Of a DNA stretch of 64,000 nt, positions 9,662-20,006 are shown in pieces. This stretch comes from Candidatus Omnitrophota bacterium (lineage in GTDB: Bacteria > Hinthialibacterota > Hinthialibacteria > Hinthialibacterales > JAKPRU01): the NCBI GenBank assembly GCA_029570205.1, contig JAKQSI010000118.1:62001-126000 (forward strand), given 5' to 3'. How positions within the stretch are numbered: position 1 is the stretch's first letter; every line of letters begins with the position of its first letter. The notes below the pieces were generated by a model. It was given only the letters and a program-made list of their open reading frames with translations. It had not been told where the DNA came from and ran no database searches. A program made the translations under genes and the position numbers.

Positions 9662-9720
9662 GTGGGGTTGCAACTTCCCCCTGTTCTCTGTCTGTGTCCA
9701 TCTGTGTCTCTCAACGAGAA

Positions 9721-9756
9721 ATTGGCCCGATCTCTTTTCGAGATCGGGCCGATTTT
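9721..9756. terminator. Hairpin terminator between convergent genes
   Basis: GGCCCGATCTC-TTTTC-GAGATCGGGCC (11-bp stem, 5-nt loop) followed by GATTTTG, between the convergent genes ending at 9661 and 9779. Confidence 0.75.
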
Positions 9757-9778
9757 GTTCCACTCGCAGGGAATCTCC

Positions 9779-11110
9779 CTACAGTGTCCAGCCTTTACGA
9801 TACTTCATATGGACGTACTTGTTGGCTTCGGAATTGTTGGTGAATTTCATTTTTTCACTGTCCCACTCCAGTTTGCCTTCGCAGCGAAGCGCGACATTTC
9901 CGACCACCACGAATTCCGTAAACGGCCCCGCGTAGCTGAAATTGGAGCAGGCCGGAAGACCGCCTTTGCATGCCTGGAGCCAGTCCTCGGTGTGCCCGAG
10001 CGAACGCGGAATGATCGGGTCCGGCATTTTGTAATCTTTGTTCATCTCTTCCGATAGAAAACGGGTATTGTCTCCGTATTCGCCGGTGGTGAGGATGCCT
10101 TTTTCCCCGACGAAGTAGGAACCGTTGTCGCCATCGCCCATTTTAACATCGGGTGCGATTCCCTCCGGGCGCGGAGGCTTATTGCCGCCATCGTACCAGT
10201 AAACCGTAACCGGAATCATCCCGAATCGCTCCGGGAACTCGTAACGAATGATGGATTTGAACGGGCCGGTCTGCTTGTTCGCACCATCCTGGGAGACGCA
10301 TTCAATGGACGTCGGCGCGGTCAGGCGCAGCGCCCAGTTTGCGGGGTCCATGATATGGCAGCCCATGTCGCCCAACGCGCAGCAGCCGAAATCCCACCAG
10401 CCGCGCCAGTCATGTGGCGCATACCCGTGGTTATACGGGCGCATGGGGGCCACCCCGATCCAGAGATCCCAATCCATCGTGTCGGGAATGGGTTCCTCCG
10501 GCAGCGGTTCCGGAATGCCCTGCGGCCAAACGGGACGATTCGTCCAGATATGTGCCTCTCGGATTTGGCCGATGGCGCCGGTCCAGATCATCTCGCACAG
10601 TCGCCGAACGCCTTCCCCGGAATGGCCCTGGTTGCCCATCTGGGTTGCAACGCCGGTTTCCCGCGCAATCTCGGTAAGTTTTCGGGCTTCGTACATCGTA
10701 TGAGTCAGCGGCTTTTGAACATACACGTGCTTGCCCATGCGCATGGCCATGGCGGCGGCCACGGCGTGCATGTGGTCCGGCGTCGAAATGGTGCAGGCGT
10801 CGATGCTCGGCTCTTTCTCCAGCATCAAGCGAAAGTCCTTGTATTTCTTCGCCTTGGGGAAATCATTGAGGGTTTTAGATGCGCGATTCCAATCGACATC
10901 GCACAAGGCAACCACATTCTCGCCCGCTTTTGCGCAATTGCGAATATCGGAACTTCCTTTGCCCCCCGCCCCGATGGCCGCGATATTCAACTTTTCATTG
11001 GGAGAGGCATAGCCCAAACTCTTGAGCTTTGGCGCTCGTCCCGTCGCGCAACCGGCCATTGCCGCTCCGGCGCTCATCAAAAAGATCCGTCTCGATACAT
11101 TCTCTTTCAT
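9779..11110 (-). CDS. Gfo/Idh/MocA family oxidoreductase, Tat-exported
   Basis: MKENVSRRIFLMSAGAAMAGCATG Tat-type signal; LNIAAIGAGGKGSSDI Rossmann motif; CTISTPDHMHAVAAAMAMRMGKHVYVQKPLTHTMYEARKL. Confidence 0.92.
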   Translation of the reverse strand: MKENVSRRIFLMSAGAAMAGCATGRAPKLKSLGYASPNEKLNIAAIGAGGKGSSDIRNCAKAGENVVALCDVDWNRASKTLNDFPKAKKYKDFRLMLEKEPSIDACTISTPDHMHAVAAAMAMRMGKHVYVQKPLTHTMYEARKLTEIARETGVATQMGNQGHSGEGVRRLCEMIWTGAIGQIREAHIWTNRPVWPQGIPEPLPEEPIPDTMDWDLWIGVAPMRPYNHGYAPHDWRGWWDFGCCALGDMGCHIMDPANWALRLTAPTSIECVSQDGANKQTGPFKSIIRYEFPERFGMIPVTVYWYDGGNKPPRPEGIAPDVKMGDGDNGSYFVGEKGILTTGEYGDNTRFLSEEMNKDYKMPDPIIPRSLGHTEDWLQACKGGLPACSNFSYAGPFTEFVVVGNVALRCEGKLEWDSEKMKFTNNSEANKYVHMKYRKGWTL

Positions 11111-11356
11111 CAATCTATATTCTCCTGTTATCGGTTCCGGCAGCATCGGCGCCGAATGGGGACTTTACTTCGGACGTATGCTGTGGGAGTGCAAAAAACC
11201 ACCTGAGTTAAGGTACTCTTTCTTCCCCAGGCGACGCAAGGGAAACCTGGAAATGATGGTGTTCGAGGGTTACGGTACGGGCGAGATCGCAAGGTCGTGA
11301 ACAGGTATGTTTTATTGTGTGGCTATTCTGAATAAATGAGAAGTCAACAAGGGTGC

Positions 11357-11375
11357 CACAGGCTTCCAGCCTGTG
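11357..11375. repeat. Solo palindrome CACAGGC-TTCCA-GCCTGTG
   Basis: Perfect 7-bp stem upstream of the lipoprotein gene; identical 19-mer at 53932-53950. Confidence 0.8.
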
Positions 11376-11411
11376 AGTCAGCGCAACAAGTCCATAAAAG
11401 GAACCAAAAGA

Positions 11412-12824
11412 ATGAAAATCTTCTATCAAATCACTCCGGTTTTCATCCTCCTTTTCTGCCTCTCCTGTGGAGGCGGCCAACTGGCAAAGACCGGAGAACC
11501 GGCTTGCATTGGGGTCAGCGATTGGCAGTCCCATTTCCAATACCAGTACGACTATACGGTCAAAGAAACCTCCGGCCTGGACCGTGACGCCGAGCCGGTG
11601 ACAGTCACATTGAGCGCGAAAGCCCGTGAGGTCTCCGACTGGCAAAAAGAGGTGCGTGTTCTGCGCGTCTGCCCTTGCGGGAAAGAACAGCCGGTCCCGT
11701 TCCAGGTGTACGGTGTAGTCGCGGCTCAGAAACCTCTCACGGAAGACATCCGCTCCGAGAGCGCAAATGTTGTTTTTCTGGCCTCCTGCCCGGCAAACGA
11801 AACAGTGACCTACCGCCTTCTGTGGTGCAAGAAAGACTCGGCCGAGTTGCCGACCGCGGCGCTGGAACGCCCCGTGGAGGTTTACGGCGCTGCTCCGGGG
11901 ATCAACGTAAAGAACCGATACTATTCGATCATGCTGTCTCCGAAGTGCGGGGCCATGATCTCCGCGCGCCGAATGGCCCAGAGTCCCGACAAAATCATCG
12001 ATTTCTATCAGAACATCCCCATCCATTTTGTCGCCGATATCTGGAGTCCGCCGGAGCGATGGGATCACGATTATGACTGGGATACTCCTCCACACCAGGA
12101 ACTGATTCAGGGACCGTTGATGGTCAAGTACACCCGCTGGGGACCGATGAGTTTGTACAAGGACGTGATGGTGTATTTGACATACACGTTTTATGCGGAT
12201 GTGCCGTATGTGGAGGTGACTTCTATGATGGAGTTTACCGAGAACCGCGCCGCGCGCGCGGTGCGCATGGGCGAGATCGTGACCACCCATCTGGAGACAC
12301 CGGACCGCGAGGCAAAACGAAAGCAGCCGTTAGTCCCGGTCTTTACGCATTACGCCTGGCCGGAAGGAGAGAGCATGGCGGTCTGCGATATCGCCGCGCA
12401 CCTGAACGAAAACCACGAGGCGGAAATGCCCGGCCTGGAGAAGGGCGCACTGGCGATTCTGGATCGCGATGTCCCCTGGGTCGCGGCCTATCATGCCGGG
12501 AATGAATACGGAATGGCCTCCCTGCGGAAGTCGCATTTCACCATGAACAAACTCGGCGGACCGGTTCCGTACACCGTGCCATGTACCTATCTCGGCCAAT
12601 ACGGATGGGGATTCACTTACTGGTCCCGGCCCGAAGTGTACCCGTTCGGCGCACGCCAAACCCCACTCGACAGGAATACGGTCGTCGCAACGGGTACGGT
12701 ATTCGGAAATGAGGAAGCATTGCTTCTGTTTGATCCACAGGACGATCTCAACGAAGTCAAGGAGTACTACACACGATTCCTGAATCCCTTGAAACTTCAG
12801 TTCAAAGGCACAGGACCGTGGTGA
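11412..12824 (+). CDS. Hypothetical lipoprotein
   Basis: MKIFYQITPVFILLFCLSCGGGQ signal with lipobox LSCG; long ORF. Confidence 0.75.
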   Translation: MKIFYQITPVFILLFCLSCGGGQLAKTGEPACIGVSDWQSHFQYQYDYTVKETSGLDRDAEPVTVTLSAKAREVSDWQKEVRVLRVCPCGKEQPVPFQVYGVVAAQKPLTEDIRSESANVVFLASCPANETVTYRLLWCKKDSAELPTAALERPVEVYGAAPGINVKNRYYSIMLSPKCGAMISARRMAQSPDKIIDFYQNIPIHFVADIWSPPERWDHDYDWDTPPHQELIQGPLMVKYTRWGPMSLYKDVMVYLTYTFYADVPYVEVTSMMEFTENRAARAVRMGEIVTTHLETPDREAKRKQPLVPVFTHYAWPEGESMAVCDIAAHLNENHEAEMPGLEKGALAILDRDVPWVAAYHAGNEYGMASLRKSHFTMNKLGGPVPYTVPCTYLGQYGWGFTYWSRPEVYPFGARQTPLDRNTVVATGTVFGNEEALLLFDPQDDLNEVKEYYTRFLNPLKLQFKGTGPW

Positions 12825-12876
12825 GAAATTTTTTCTTTACGATCCGTTCTATCTATTCCATCACCGGGGCCGCCCG

Positions 12877-13731
12877 ATGACTCCAAATCCTGACGACACA
12901 CTGAAAACCGAGGCCATGCAGCATCTGCGGGCACAATACGCCGGTATTCTGACCGAGAGCCAGATCGAAAAGCATTACCGCACTTATGTAGAGGCTTTTG
13001 AAGCGGAGAAGATGTTCCGTCATCTCGATTCGGTGCTGGACGGTCGAATGCCGGGGACTCTTCTGGATATCGGGTGCGGATTCGGGTCCTTTGTTCTGCT
13101 CTGTCGGAACAAAGGGATTGAGGCAGTCGGAGTCGAGCTGGCCGAATTCGACGTTGGTTTTGCCCGGAGACGATACGAACTCTCCGGTACTCCCGGAGCA
13201 CCGGAGTCGGTTTATGTCCGGGCGGATGCCTTGAATCTGCCGTTCCCGTCCGGTTCATTCGAGGTCGTGACCCTATGGAACCTGGTGGAGCATGTCCCGG
13301 ACTATCGGCGGCTGATCCGCGAGACCTGGCGTGTTCTCAACCCCGGGGGATTGCTGATCCTGATTGCGCCGAACTACGCCGCGTTCCGGCGTGAGGCACA
13401 TTACCATCTCCCATGGTTCCCGTTGCTCCCGAAACCGGTCGCGCGTTTGTACCTTCGGCTGTGCGGACGAAACCCGCGATTCCTGGACACCTCCATTTTC
13501 TATTGTACCAATCGGGGTGTCCTGAATGCCTGCCGCGAAACCGGGTATCGTATCCTCGTGCCGGGAGTCGATAAGATTCTCCATCCCGAATCCTGTCGTT
13601 CGAACAAGACCCGGCGGATTGCGGAATGGACGAAGCGTCTTCACATTCAGTCGATTGTGAATTTGCTTCTGAGCGCGCGGCATTCCTGTCCGTTCAAACC
13701 GACAATTCTCATCCGTGCGAAAAAGGACTGA
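12877..13731 (+). CDS. Class I SAM-dependent methyltransferase
   Basis: LDIGCGFGSFVLLCRNKGIEAVGVELAE...LPFPSGSFEVVTLWNLVEHVPDYRRLIRETWRVLNPGGLLILIAPN. Confidence 0.92.
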   Translation: MTPNPDDTLKTEAMQHLRAQYAGILTESQIEKHYRTYVEAFEAEKMFRHLDSVLDGRMPGTLLDIGCGFGSFVLLCRNKGIEAVGVELAEFDVGFARRRYELSGTPGAPESVYVRADALNLPFPSGSFEVVTLWNLVEHVPDYRRLIRETWRVLNPGGLLILIAPNYAAFRREAHYHLPWFPLLPKPVARLYLRLCGRNPRFLDTSIFYCTNRGVLNACRETGYRILVPGVDKILHPESCRSNKTRRIAEWTKRLHIQSIVNLLLSARHSCPFKPTILIRAKKD

Positions 13732-13769
13732 TCGCATCACCGGGGAGATTCCGTAAACTGGACTGAAAC

Positions 13770-15650
13770 ATGGCTCATCCGCTTTATGTGTGGCTTCGAA
13801 AAAGAATCCGACTGGATATCTTCAACATCACCTGCGGGGATTCACATCTCGGCCAGCTGCTGAAAGATCTCCTTCGGCAATACAAATACATCGTCGGATT
13901 CATTATCGCATTAAACTGCATTGCGGCGCTGTTCGAGGGCAGCACCATGGGGGCGCTGCTGCTGGCTTTGGATGTGCTGTTGGGGGAAAAGACCGGCCCC
14001 GCGCAAGACTCACTCAGAATCGTGCAGTCTTTCCTGGTAACGATAGAAGAACGATTCGGGCGCGGGGGGATTTTCGCGTTTTATGTCGGATTGGCGGTTC
14101 TCAGTCAATTGCTGCGAAGCGGATTTCAATTCTTTGGTCGCGCGGCCACGGCGTATCTCCAGGCCTGGTGCGAACGGGACCTGCGTTCCCGTGTGTTTCG
14201 CCAGTTCTTCTCAATTCGCTACGATCACGTCGTCAAGTACAAAATCGGCGACATGGCCCTGTACACGCACCAGACCAACGGAATGGTGAACTATCTCGGC
14301 TATTTGAATTCACTGGTTTCGGACTTCCTGATTCTAGTCACTTATATTTGCGTGCTGCTCTGGATTTCCTGGCCGATTACCTTGCTGGCGGTTGTGACAC
14401 TGGGTTTGCTTTCTCTTGGCTTGTCTCGGGTGATTCGGGTGGTGCGAACTGCCGCGACAGAGTTTGTCAAGGCCACGGTTCGGATGAATGAGCAGATCGT
14501 CGAATACCTCCAGGGCATCCGTACCGTCCGGGCTTTCGCCCAAGAGGAACATGTGCAGGGATTGGTGGATGAAACCCTCCGAGAAGCCATGCTCGCAAAT
14601 CGCAAAAGTCTGGTGTGGGAGGCGACCATCCTCCCCCTGGTGGAATGTCTGACCGTGCTTTGTGTGGCCGGGCTGCTGGTTCTTTGTTATGTACTGCTGG
14701 ATGTGAATGGAGAGGCGTGGCTGCCGCGCCTGGCTGTGTATGTATTTGTGGTCTACCGCCTGATGCCGCGAGCAGGAACCATCAACTCGAACTTAGCGGC
14801 CCTGAAAAGACTCTACCCGACTGTGAGCCGGGTCGCGGCGATTCTTCGCCAGGATAACAAACCTTACATGCGGGACGGCGGCAGGGACATTCGGAGTCTT
14901 CAGGATGGAATCGAGTTTCGCAATGTTACATTTCGGTATGACGGAACGGCTACCCCCGCTGTTCGGGACCTTTCCTTTTTTATCCCCAGGGGAACCATGA
15001 CCGCGATTGTGGGCGAGTCGGGGGCAGGCAAATCAACGGTACTGGATCTTATTCTTCGTCTGTATGATCCCACAGCAGGAGTAATCCTGGCGGATGGGAT
15101 TCCGTTACCGGAATACGATCAGAAGGCATGGCGGAATCTCATCGGTATGGTCAATCAGGACATTCATATCTTTAATGCAAGTATTCATCAAAACATTGCG
15201 TTCCGGCGGCCCGATGCGGATCGCGAAGAGGTGGAACGCGCCGCGCGCATTGCGAACGCGCATGAGTTTATTCTGGAATTGCCGAACGGCTATGACACCG
15301 TGGTGGGTGAGCGTGGAATGCGACTTTCCGGCGGCCAGCGTCAGCGCATCGCCATCGCGCGCGCCGTGCTTCACGATGCGCCGATCCTGATTCTCGATGA
15401 GGCCACCAGCGAACTGGACAGCAATATCGAGCGGAAAATCCAGGAATCCATCGCCCGGCTCAGTTTGGACCGCACCATCATTGCTGTTGCCCATCGCCTG
15501 TCCACCATCTCCATGGCCGATCAGATTCTTGTCCTGGAGTCGGGACGGTTGGTGGAGCAGGGAACTCACTCCGAACTTCTTGGCCTGAACGGTATCTACG
15601 CCGGCCTGTGGCGCATTCAGTCCCAATCCGAAGAAAAAGTGCGGAAATAA
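13770..15650 (+). CDS. ABC transporter, fused permease/ATP-binding protein (MsbA-like)
   Basis: TM-rich N-terminus; Walker A GESGAGKSTVLDLI, signature LSGGQRQRIAIARA, Walker B ILILDEATSELD. Confidence 0.95.
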   Translation: MAHPLYVWLRKRIRLDIFNITCGDSHLGQLLKDLLRQYKYIVGFIIALNCIAALFEGSTMGALLLALDVLLGEKTGPAQDSLRIVQSFLVTIEERFGRGGIFAFYVGLAVLSQLLRSGFQFFGRAATAYLQAWCERDLRSRVFRQFFSIRYDHVVKYKIGDMALYTHQTNGMVNYLGYLNSLVSDFLILVTYICVLLWISWPITLLAVVTLGLLSLGLSRVIRVVRTAATEFVKATVRMNEQIVEYLQGIRTVRAFAQEEHVQGLVDETLREAMLANRKSLVWEATILPLVECLTVLCVAGLLVLCYVLLDVNGEAWLPRLAVYVFVVYRLMPRAGTINSNLAALKRLYPTVSRVAAILRQDNKPYMRDGGRDIRSLQDGIEFRNVTFRYDGTATPAVRDLSFFIPRGTMTAIVGESGAGKSTVLDLILRLYDPTAGVILADGIPLPEYDQKAWRNLIGMVNQDIHIFNASIHQNIAFRRPDADREEVERAARIANAHEFILELPNGYDTVVGERGMRLSGGQRQRIAIARAVLHDAPILILDEATSELDSNIERKIQESIARLSLDRTIIAVAHRLSTISMADQILVLESGRLVEQGTHSELLGLNGIYAGLWRIQSQSEEKVRK

Positions 15651-15854
15651 TGTCCCCGGGCGGGATTGTCTCTTCCGTTGTTTCGGAGAGGATTGGGGTG
15701 AGGTTTTCCCTGTGGAACAGGCTTCTCTGCCCGTCAGAGATCCCCTCCCTCCCTCTCTCTTCTTCCTTCACTTCTTAATTCCCTCTTCCTTGTCCGAACG
15801 TTGCCGATTCAATACCATAGACGTATTCCGTGTTCAAACTTCCCTGGAGATGCC

Positions 15855-17810
15855 ATGGTGAGATTTGTTTCTCTTGTTTTTGCATTCCTGATGCTCGTTT
15901 CCGCTGCCGCCGCGCAGAATCTCGCCGATCAGAACGTCGCCGTTCCCGAACAACCGGTTTCTGCTCCACGGGAATATCGAATCACGCACCTGTGGCAGAT
16001 CCAGGGCTTTCCCCCCAGCCAGTTCCTTAAGAAAGACAACTTCATGGCGGCCAAGTACGTGGGGATTACATCGCTGGTTTCGTTTGTGCATTGGAGCGAC
16101 GTGGAACCGCTCGGACCGGATTCGTTCTCGTTCGATCAATACACGGGAATGCGCGCCAATCTGAACAACTATCGACTGAAATGGACCCCCGTTCTCATTA
16201 CGAATCCGTTTTCCTCAACCCCGGACTGGTTCAAGAACTCCGATGAGAGCGTGATGCTTCGATGTCTCGAATGCGACGAGGAAACACCGGTTCAGAGTAT
16301 CTGGAATCCCAACCTGCGCCCCCACATTCGGCGCTTCCTGAGAAAAATGGCGGAGTACTGCCATGAGCGGCCGGATTTGCTTGAAAGCGTCCGACTGGGA
16401 ATCGGCGCCGATTTCGGCGAAACGGTCTTTCCGTCCAAATTCGGATTGAATTGCCCCGATTCGACGCATGTCCATGAGGGATGGTGGGCCGGAGATCGGT
16501 ATGCTCGTGAAGACTTCCGGCGATGGTTGAGAGATCGGTATCGCGGCGTGGAGGGAATCGCGAAAGCCTGGGGTATTCCTGCTGCTTCAGTCGATCAAAT
16601 TGCCGCAGCTACCGGCAACCTGATTTCGCTCCCCGATGAAAAACTCGCCGGAGTGTATATTGCGGACGCTTCCGGACTGGACGAGATTCATGCGAGACGG
16701 TTCGAGGATTTTGTCACCTGGTACCAGGACTCCATGACACAGTATGCGCGGCAGTGGCTGGCAGATGCCCGCGACTTCTTTCCGGACGACCGGTTGGAAC
16801 TGGTCCTTTCCGGAAATGGGGATCCCCGCCTGGGAGCGGACCTGACTGCGCTGGCAAAAGTCGCAGGGGAATACCGGGCGGGCCTGTGCGCGGTTATGGC
16901 AAGCAACGATTACCTTTCCAGCTTTGTGCCCCTGCGCCTGGTCTCTTCGGCAGCACGGGGATACGGCACGTATTACGGAACGGAGGAATACCTGCCGAAC
17001 AGCGAAAAGGGCATATCCTGCCGCTTTTTCGATGCCGTGTCGGGCGGCGCAACTCTGCTCGGTTTTCGAAGTCTTTACGATGTTTTCTCCTCGTATGGTT
17101 CCGCAGAACCGCTCAAGGCCATGGAGGAATACATTCGGCAACTTCCCCGCTTGAAACCTGTGAAGCCGGATGTTTCCATAGCCGTATATTACCCCGCAAG
17201 GCGTATTCGAATGTTTCCATCCTTCTTGCCGACTTATCATTCCTGGCTGAAACGTCTTCGGGACTGTTACGATTTCGACTTGGTGGATGAGAGAATGATT
17301 GAGGATGGATTGCTCAGCCGCTACCGGATGCTGGTCCGTCTGCCGATGAGCGATCTGCCCGAAGAATTGGATGGTATGGTCCGGGAGTTTGTAGAGAAAG
17401 GCGGAATCGAGATTCTTCACGCCGGCCAGGCCGAGCAGGATGAACTCGAGGACCATCTTGGTCGCCTGAAAACCATGGTAATTCAAGACATCGGAACGGG
17501 GCATCGAGCGATTTACGGTATCCCTTCTGAGAATGAATACAGCCAATTCAGCCCCAGGCTGCTCTCGATTCTTAACGGAACGCGAATGCCGTGGAGTGAG
17601 ATATCTTTGCCCGACCGAAAAACGGACGGCGTTTACTTAACCTGTTTCACCGATGGCAGTATAGCGGTGTTTAATTCCCTGGACGCCCCTTGCGAAACAG
17701 CAATCTATCCGCAGGGAAAAGATCCCGTAAGTATTCGCCTGGAGGCGCGCGAGTTTCGGCTGATTTCCGGTCCCAACAGCCCCGATTCGATGAGAGATTC
17801 AAAACCATGA
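15855..17810 (+). CDS. Exported beta-galactosidase-like (GH42/GH14-like) glycoside hydrolase
   Basis: Signal peptide MVRFVSLVFAFLMLVSAAAAQ; HLWQIQGFPPSQFLKKDNFMAAKYVGITSLVSFVHWSDVEPLGPDSFSFDQY...; family call by resemblance. Confidence 0.65.
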   Translation: MVRFVSLVFAFLMLVSAAAAQNLADQNVAVPEQPVSAPREYRITHLWQIQGFPPSQFLKKDNFMAAKYVGITSLVSFVHWSDVEPLGPDSFSFDQYTGMRANLNNYRLKWTPVLITNPFSSTPDWFKNSDESVMLRCLECDEETPVQSIWNPNLRPHIRRFLRKMAEYCHERPDLLESVRLGIGADFGETVFPSKFGLNCPDSTHVHEGWWAGDRYAREDFRRWLRDRYRGVEGIAKAWGIPAASVDQIAAATGNLISLPDEKLAGVYIADASGLDEIHARRFEDFVTWYQDSMTQYARQWLADARDFFPDDRLELVLSGNGDPRLGADLTALAKVAGEYRAGLCAVMASNDYLSSFVPLRLVSSAARGYGTYYGTEEYLPNSEKGISCRFFDAVSGGATLLGFRSLYDVFSSYGSAEPLKAMEEYIRQLPRLKPVKPDVSIAVYYPARRIRMFPSFLPTYHSWLKRLRDCYDFDLVDERMIEDGLLSRYRMLVRLPMSDLPEELDGMVREFVEKGGIEILHAGQAEQDELEDHLGRLKTMVIQDIGTGHRAIYGIPSENEYSQFSPRLLSILNGTRMPWSEISLPDRKTDGVYLTCFTDGSIAVFNSLDAPCETAIYPQGKDPVSIRLEAREFRLISGPNSPDSMRDSKP

Positions 17811-17989
17811 GGAAATCCCTTCAACCGTATCTTCGTAAATAGGTCATCCTGCTCAGTATCGGTTGTGTGTCGGGATTTGCTCTCTCGTTTCTATCGCGCT
17901 CCATCCCGTGGATTAACGGCTACATCAAGGTATGCACAGTCTTGCTCGGAAAAAAAATACCCGCGATACAGTCGCCGCAATCCAAGTAG
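17807..17989 (+). pseudogene. ORF in translational-coupling position interrupted by an in-frame TAG
   Basis: ATG at 17807 overlaps the upstream TGA (ATGA); reads MRKSLQPYLRK-TAG-VILLSIGCVSGFALSFLSRSIPWINGYIKVCTVLLGKKIPAIQSPQSK-TAG. Confidence 0.35.
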
Positions 17990-18153
17990 ACGCACAAAAT
18001 CTGCCCGTCCCGTAGCCGTGCCGCACAGGCATACACGAACCAATGCGACGGGCCTTTTGATCCCACCACCGTCTGTATCTCAAATAACAGTTCGGCCTCT
18101 ACTGAAAAGACAGAAGCCGCGGGTACAACCCGCTTGATAATCGTTCGTTTCAT
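17920..18153 (-). CDS. Small hypothetical protein
   Basis: 77-aa ORF with AAGGA upstream; ...ACAARLRDGQILCVYLDCGDCIAGIFFPS.... No family recognised. Confidence 0.35.
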   Translation of the reverse strand: MKRTIIKRVVPAASVFSVEAELLFEIQTVVGSKGPSHWFVYACAARLRDGQILCVYLDCGDCIAGIFFPSKTVHTLM

Positions 18154-18414
18154 TCTGATTCCTTCGATTCGATTACACGATTATTTCGAAATCACTCTCT
18201 TCTCTCTCCATCCGAGAGTGAATGGCGCCGGGGATTTCTCCGTGTAACGTCAACATGTTACTGACCGGATTATTGACAACTTGTTCTCTGTTATTTCATT
18301 CGTTGCTGAACGTGATCCCATTTTCCCGTTCTCTCTCTTGGGAGGATGATCGATTTATGCTATAAAACCGCCTTGTTTGTTCCTGTCCCGCGAAATAATC
18401 GGATGGAGGCTGGC

Positions 18415-19887
18415 ATGACCGGTGTGTTTACTCTCCTGGACTATGCCGTAATTCTGTTGTATTTGATCGCCACAATCGCTGTCGGTATCTGGTTTACCCG
18501 AGGGCAGAAATCGACATCCGATTATTTTCTCGCCGGTCGTTCGATTGCCTTTCTGCCGGCGGCCATCTCGATTCTCGCCACCGACCTTTCGGCGATCAGC
18601 TATATGGGAGTCCCCGCCTGGGTATTTGAGAAAGACCTGCAATATCCCCTGGGGATCATCCTGATGCCGTTGGGGATGATCCTGGTCGGGATCGTGTTCG
18701 TGCCGTTGTTTTACCGCCTTCGGATTTTCACAGTGTACGAATATCTCGGAATGCGCTACGACAATAAACTGCGGCTGTTCGCTTCGACCATGTTTGTTCT
18801 GACTCGTGCGGGCTGGTTGGCCACAGCGATTTACACCCCCTCTTTGGCCGTCGCGGAAATTACGGGCATCCCGGCTTGGGAATGCATTGTCGGGATGGGG
18901 CTCGTGGCCACGTTTTACACCGTCCTGGGGGGGATGAAAGCCGTCATCTGGACAGATTTTCTGCAATTCTTCGTATTGCTCGGCGCCGCTGTCGGTATGG
19001 CCGTTCTGCTGGGCCTCTCGTTCGATGGCGGTGTAAGTGAAATGTGGAGTATCGCCGCCTTGGGGAACCACACACGGATGTTCAATTTCTCCCTGGATCC
19101 GACTATAGAAGTAACTGTGGCGGCGCTCTTTTTCGGACAGATGTTTCGCTACACAACGGAGTACGGCGCGGATCAGATCATTGCCCAACGGTATTTCGCC
19201 GCAAAATCGTTGCGCGAATCGATCAAGTCGGTGTTGTTCTACGGGATTCTGGTGGTTCCTGTGGTGTTGCTGTTGGCCTATGTCGGTGTCGGTCTGGCGG
19301 CCTATTACGGAACCCATCCCGACTTGGCGGCCACACTCACGGAGCCGAAACGGGTCATGCCGCATTTTATTGCGCACGGTCTTCCGGCGGGATTGTCGGG
19401 TCTGGTGATCGCGGGCATTCTCGCCGCGACTATGTCCACCATCAGCGGCGGCATTCAATCTGTGGCGACCGCGACGATGATCGACTTCCTGCGCCCGTCT
19501 GTGCAGGACAGGGAACTGTTGATGGCGCGAAGTGTCATGGTGTTTTGGGGAATTGTGGCGACTCTGGCCGGGTTTTACGTGCATCGGCTGGGGACATTTC
19601 TGGAGATTATCGGCAAGATATGGAGTCTGTTCAGTGGTCCGTTGGGGGGGCTGTTCCTGCTCGGGGTATTGATCCCACGGAGCAACGCCGCGGGTGCGTT
19701 GACTGGCGCTCTGGTCGGCGCCGCTGTCACATGGGGATTGGCAAGCTGCACCCCGATCTCGTGGCTCTGGTGGGGAGTGACCGGAGGCGCAGTGACCATG
19801 ATCGTCGGCGTCCTGGTCAGCCTTGTAACCGCACCGCCCCGCCCGGAACAGCGCCGACTGACTCTGCTGGAATACTCCAGGGAGTGA
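18415..19887 (+). CDS. Sodium:solute symporter family protein
   Basis: MTGVFTLLDYAVILLYLIATIAVGIWFTRGQKSTSDYFLAGRSIAFLPAAISILATDLSAISYMGVPAW..., typical SSF N-terminus; many TM segments. Confidence 0.93.
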   Translation: MTGVFTLLDYAVILLYLIATIAVGIWFTRGQKSTSDYFLAGRSIAFLPAAISILATDLSAISYMGVPAWVFEKDLQYPLGIILMPLGMILVGIVFVPLFYRLRIFTVYEYLGMRYDNKLRLFASTMFVLTRAGWLATAIYTPSLAVAEITGIPAWECIVGMGLVATFYTVLGGMKAVIWTDFLQFFVLLGAAVGMAVLLGLSFDGGVSEMWSIAALGNHTRMFNFSLDPTIEVTVAALFFGQMFRYTTEYGADQIIAQRYFAAKSLRESIKSVLFYGILVVPVVLLLAYVGVGLAAYYGTHPDLAATLTEPKRVMPHFIAHGLPAGLSGLVIAGILAATMSTISGGIQSVATATMIDFLRPSVQDRELLMARSVMVFWGIVATLAGFYVHRLGTFLEIIGKIWSLFSGPLGGLFLLGVLIPRSNAAGALTGALVGAAVTWGLASCTPISWLWWGVTGGAVTMIVGVLVSLVTAPPRPEQRRLTLLEYSRE

Positions 19888-20006
19888 GGGTGAGAATCCC
19901 GCTCTCTTATGTGCCCGTGCGAACATTGACCCAATGTCTTGTCGCAGATAAGTTCTTCGGTATCGCCGTCCATTTAACGGTGAGAATCCATTCAGAGGAA
20001 ATTGTT

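Noticed and set aside
11208-12290. 360-aa minus-strand ORF opposite the lipoprotein gene
   Set aside because: Antisense of a better-supported signal-peptide-bearing ORF; no recognisable motifs.
18355-19926. 523-aa minus-strand ORF opposite the sodium:solute symporter
   Set aside because: Composition is low-complexity (His/Gln/Arg-rich) antisense of a clearly recognisable symporter.
19044-20006. 321-residue N-terminal extension of the aminotransferase ORF
   Set aside because: Overlaps the symporter coding sequence in another frame; aminotransferase homology begins at MPHANPLQL (20007).
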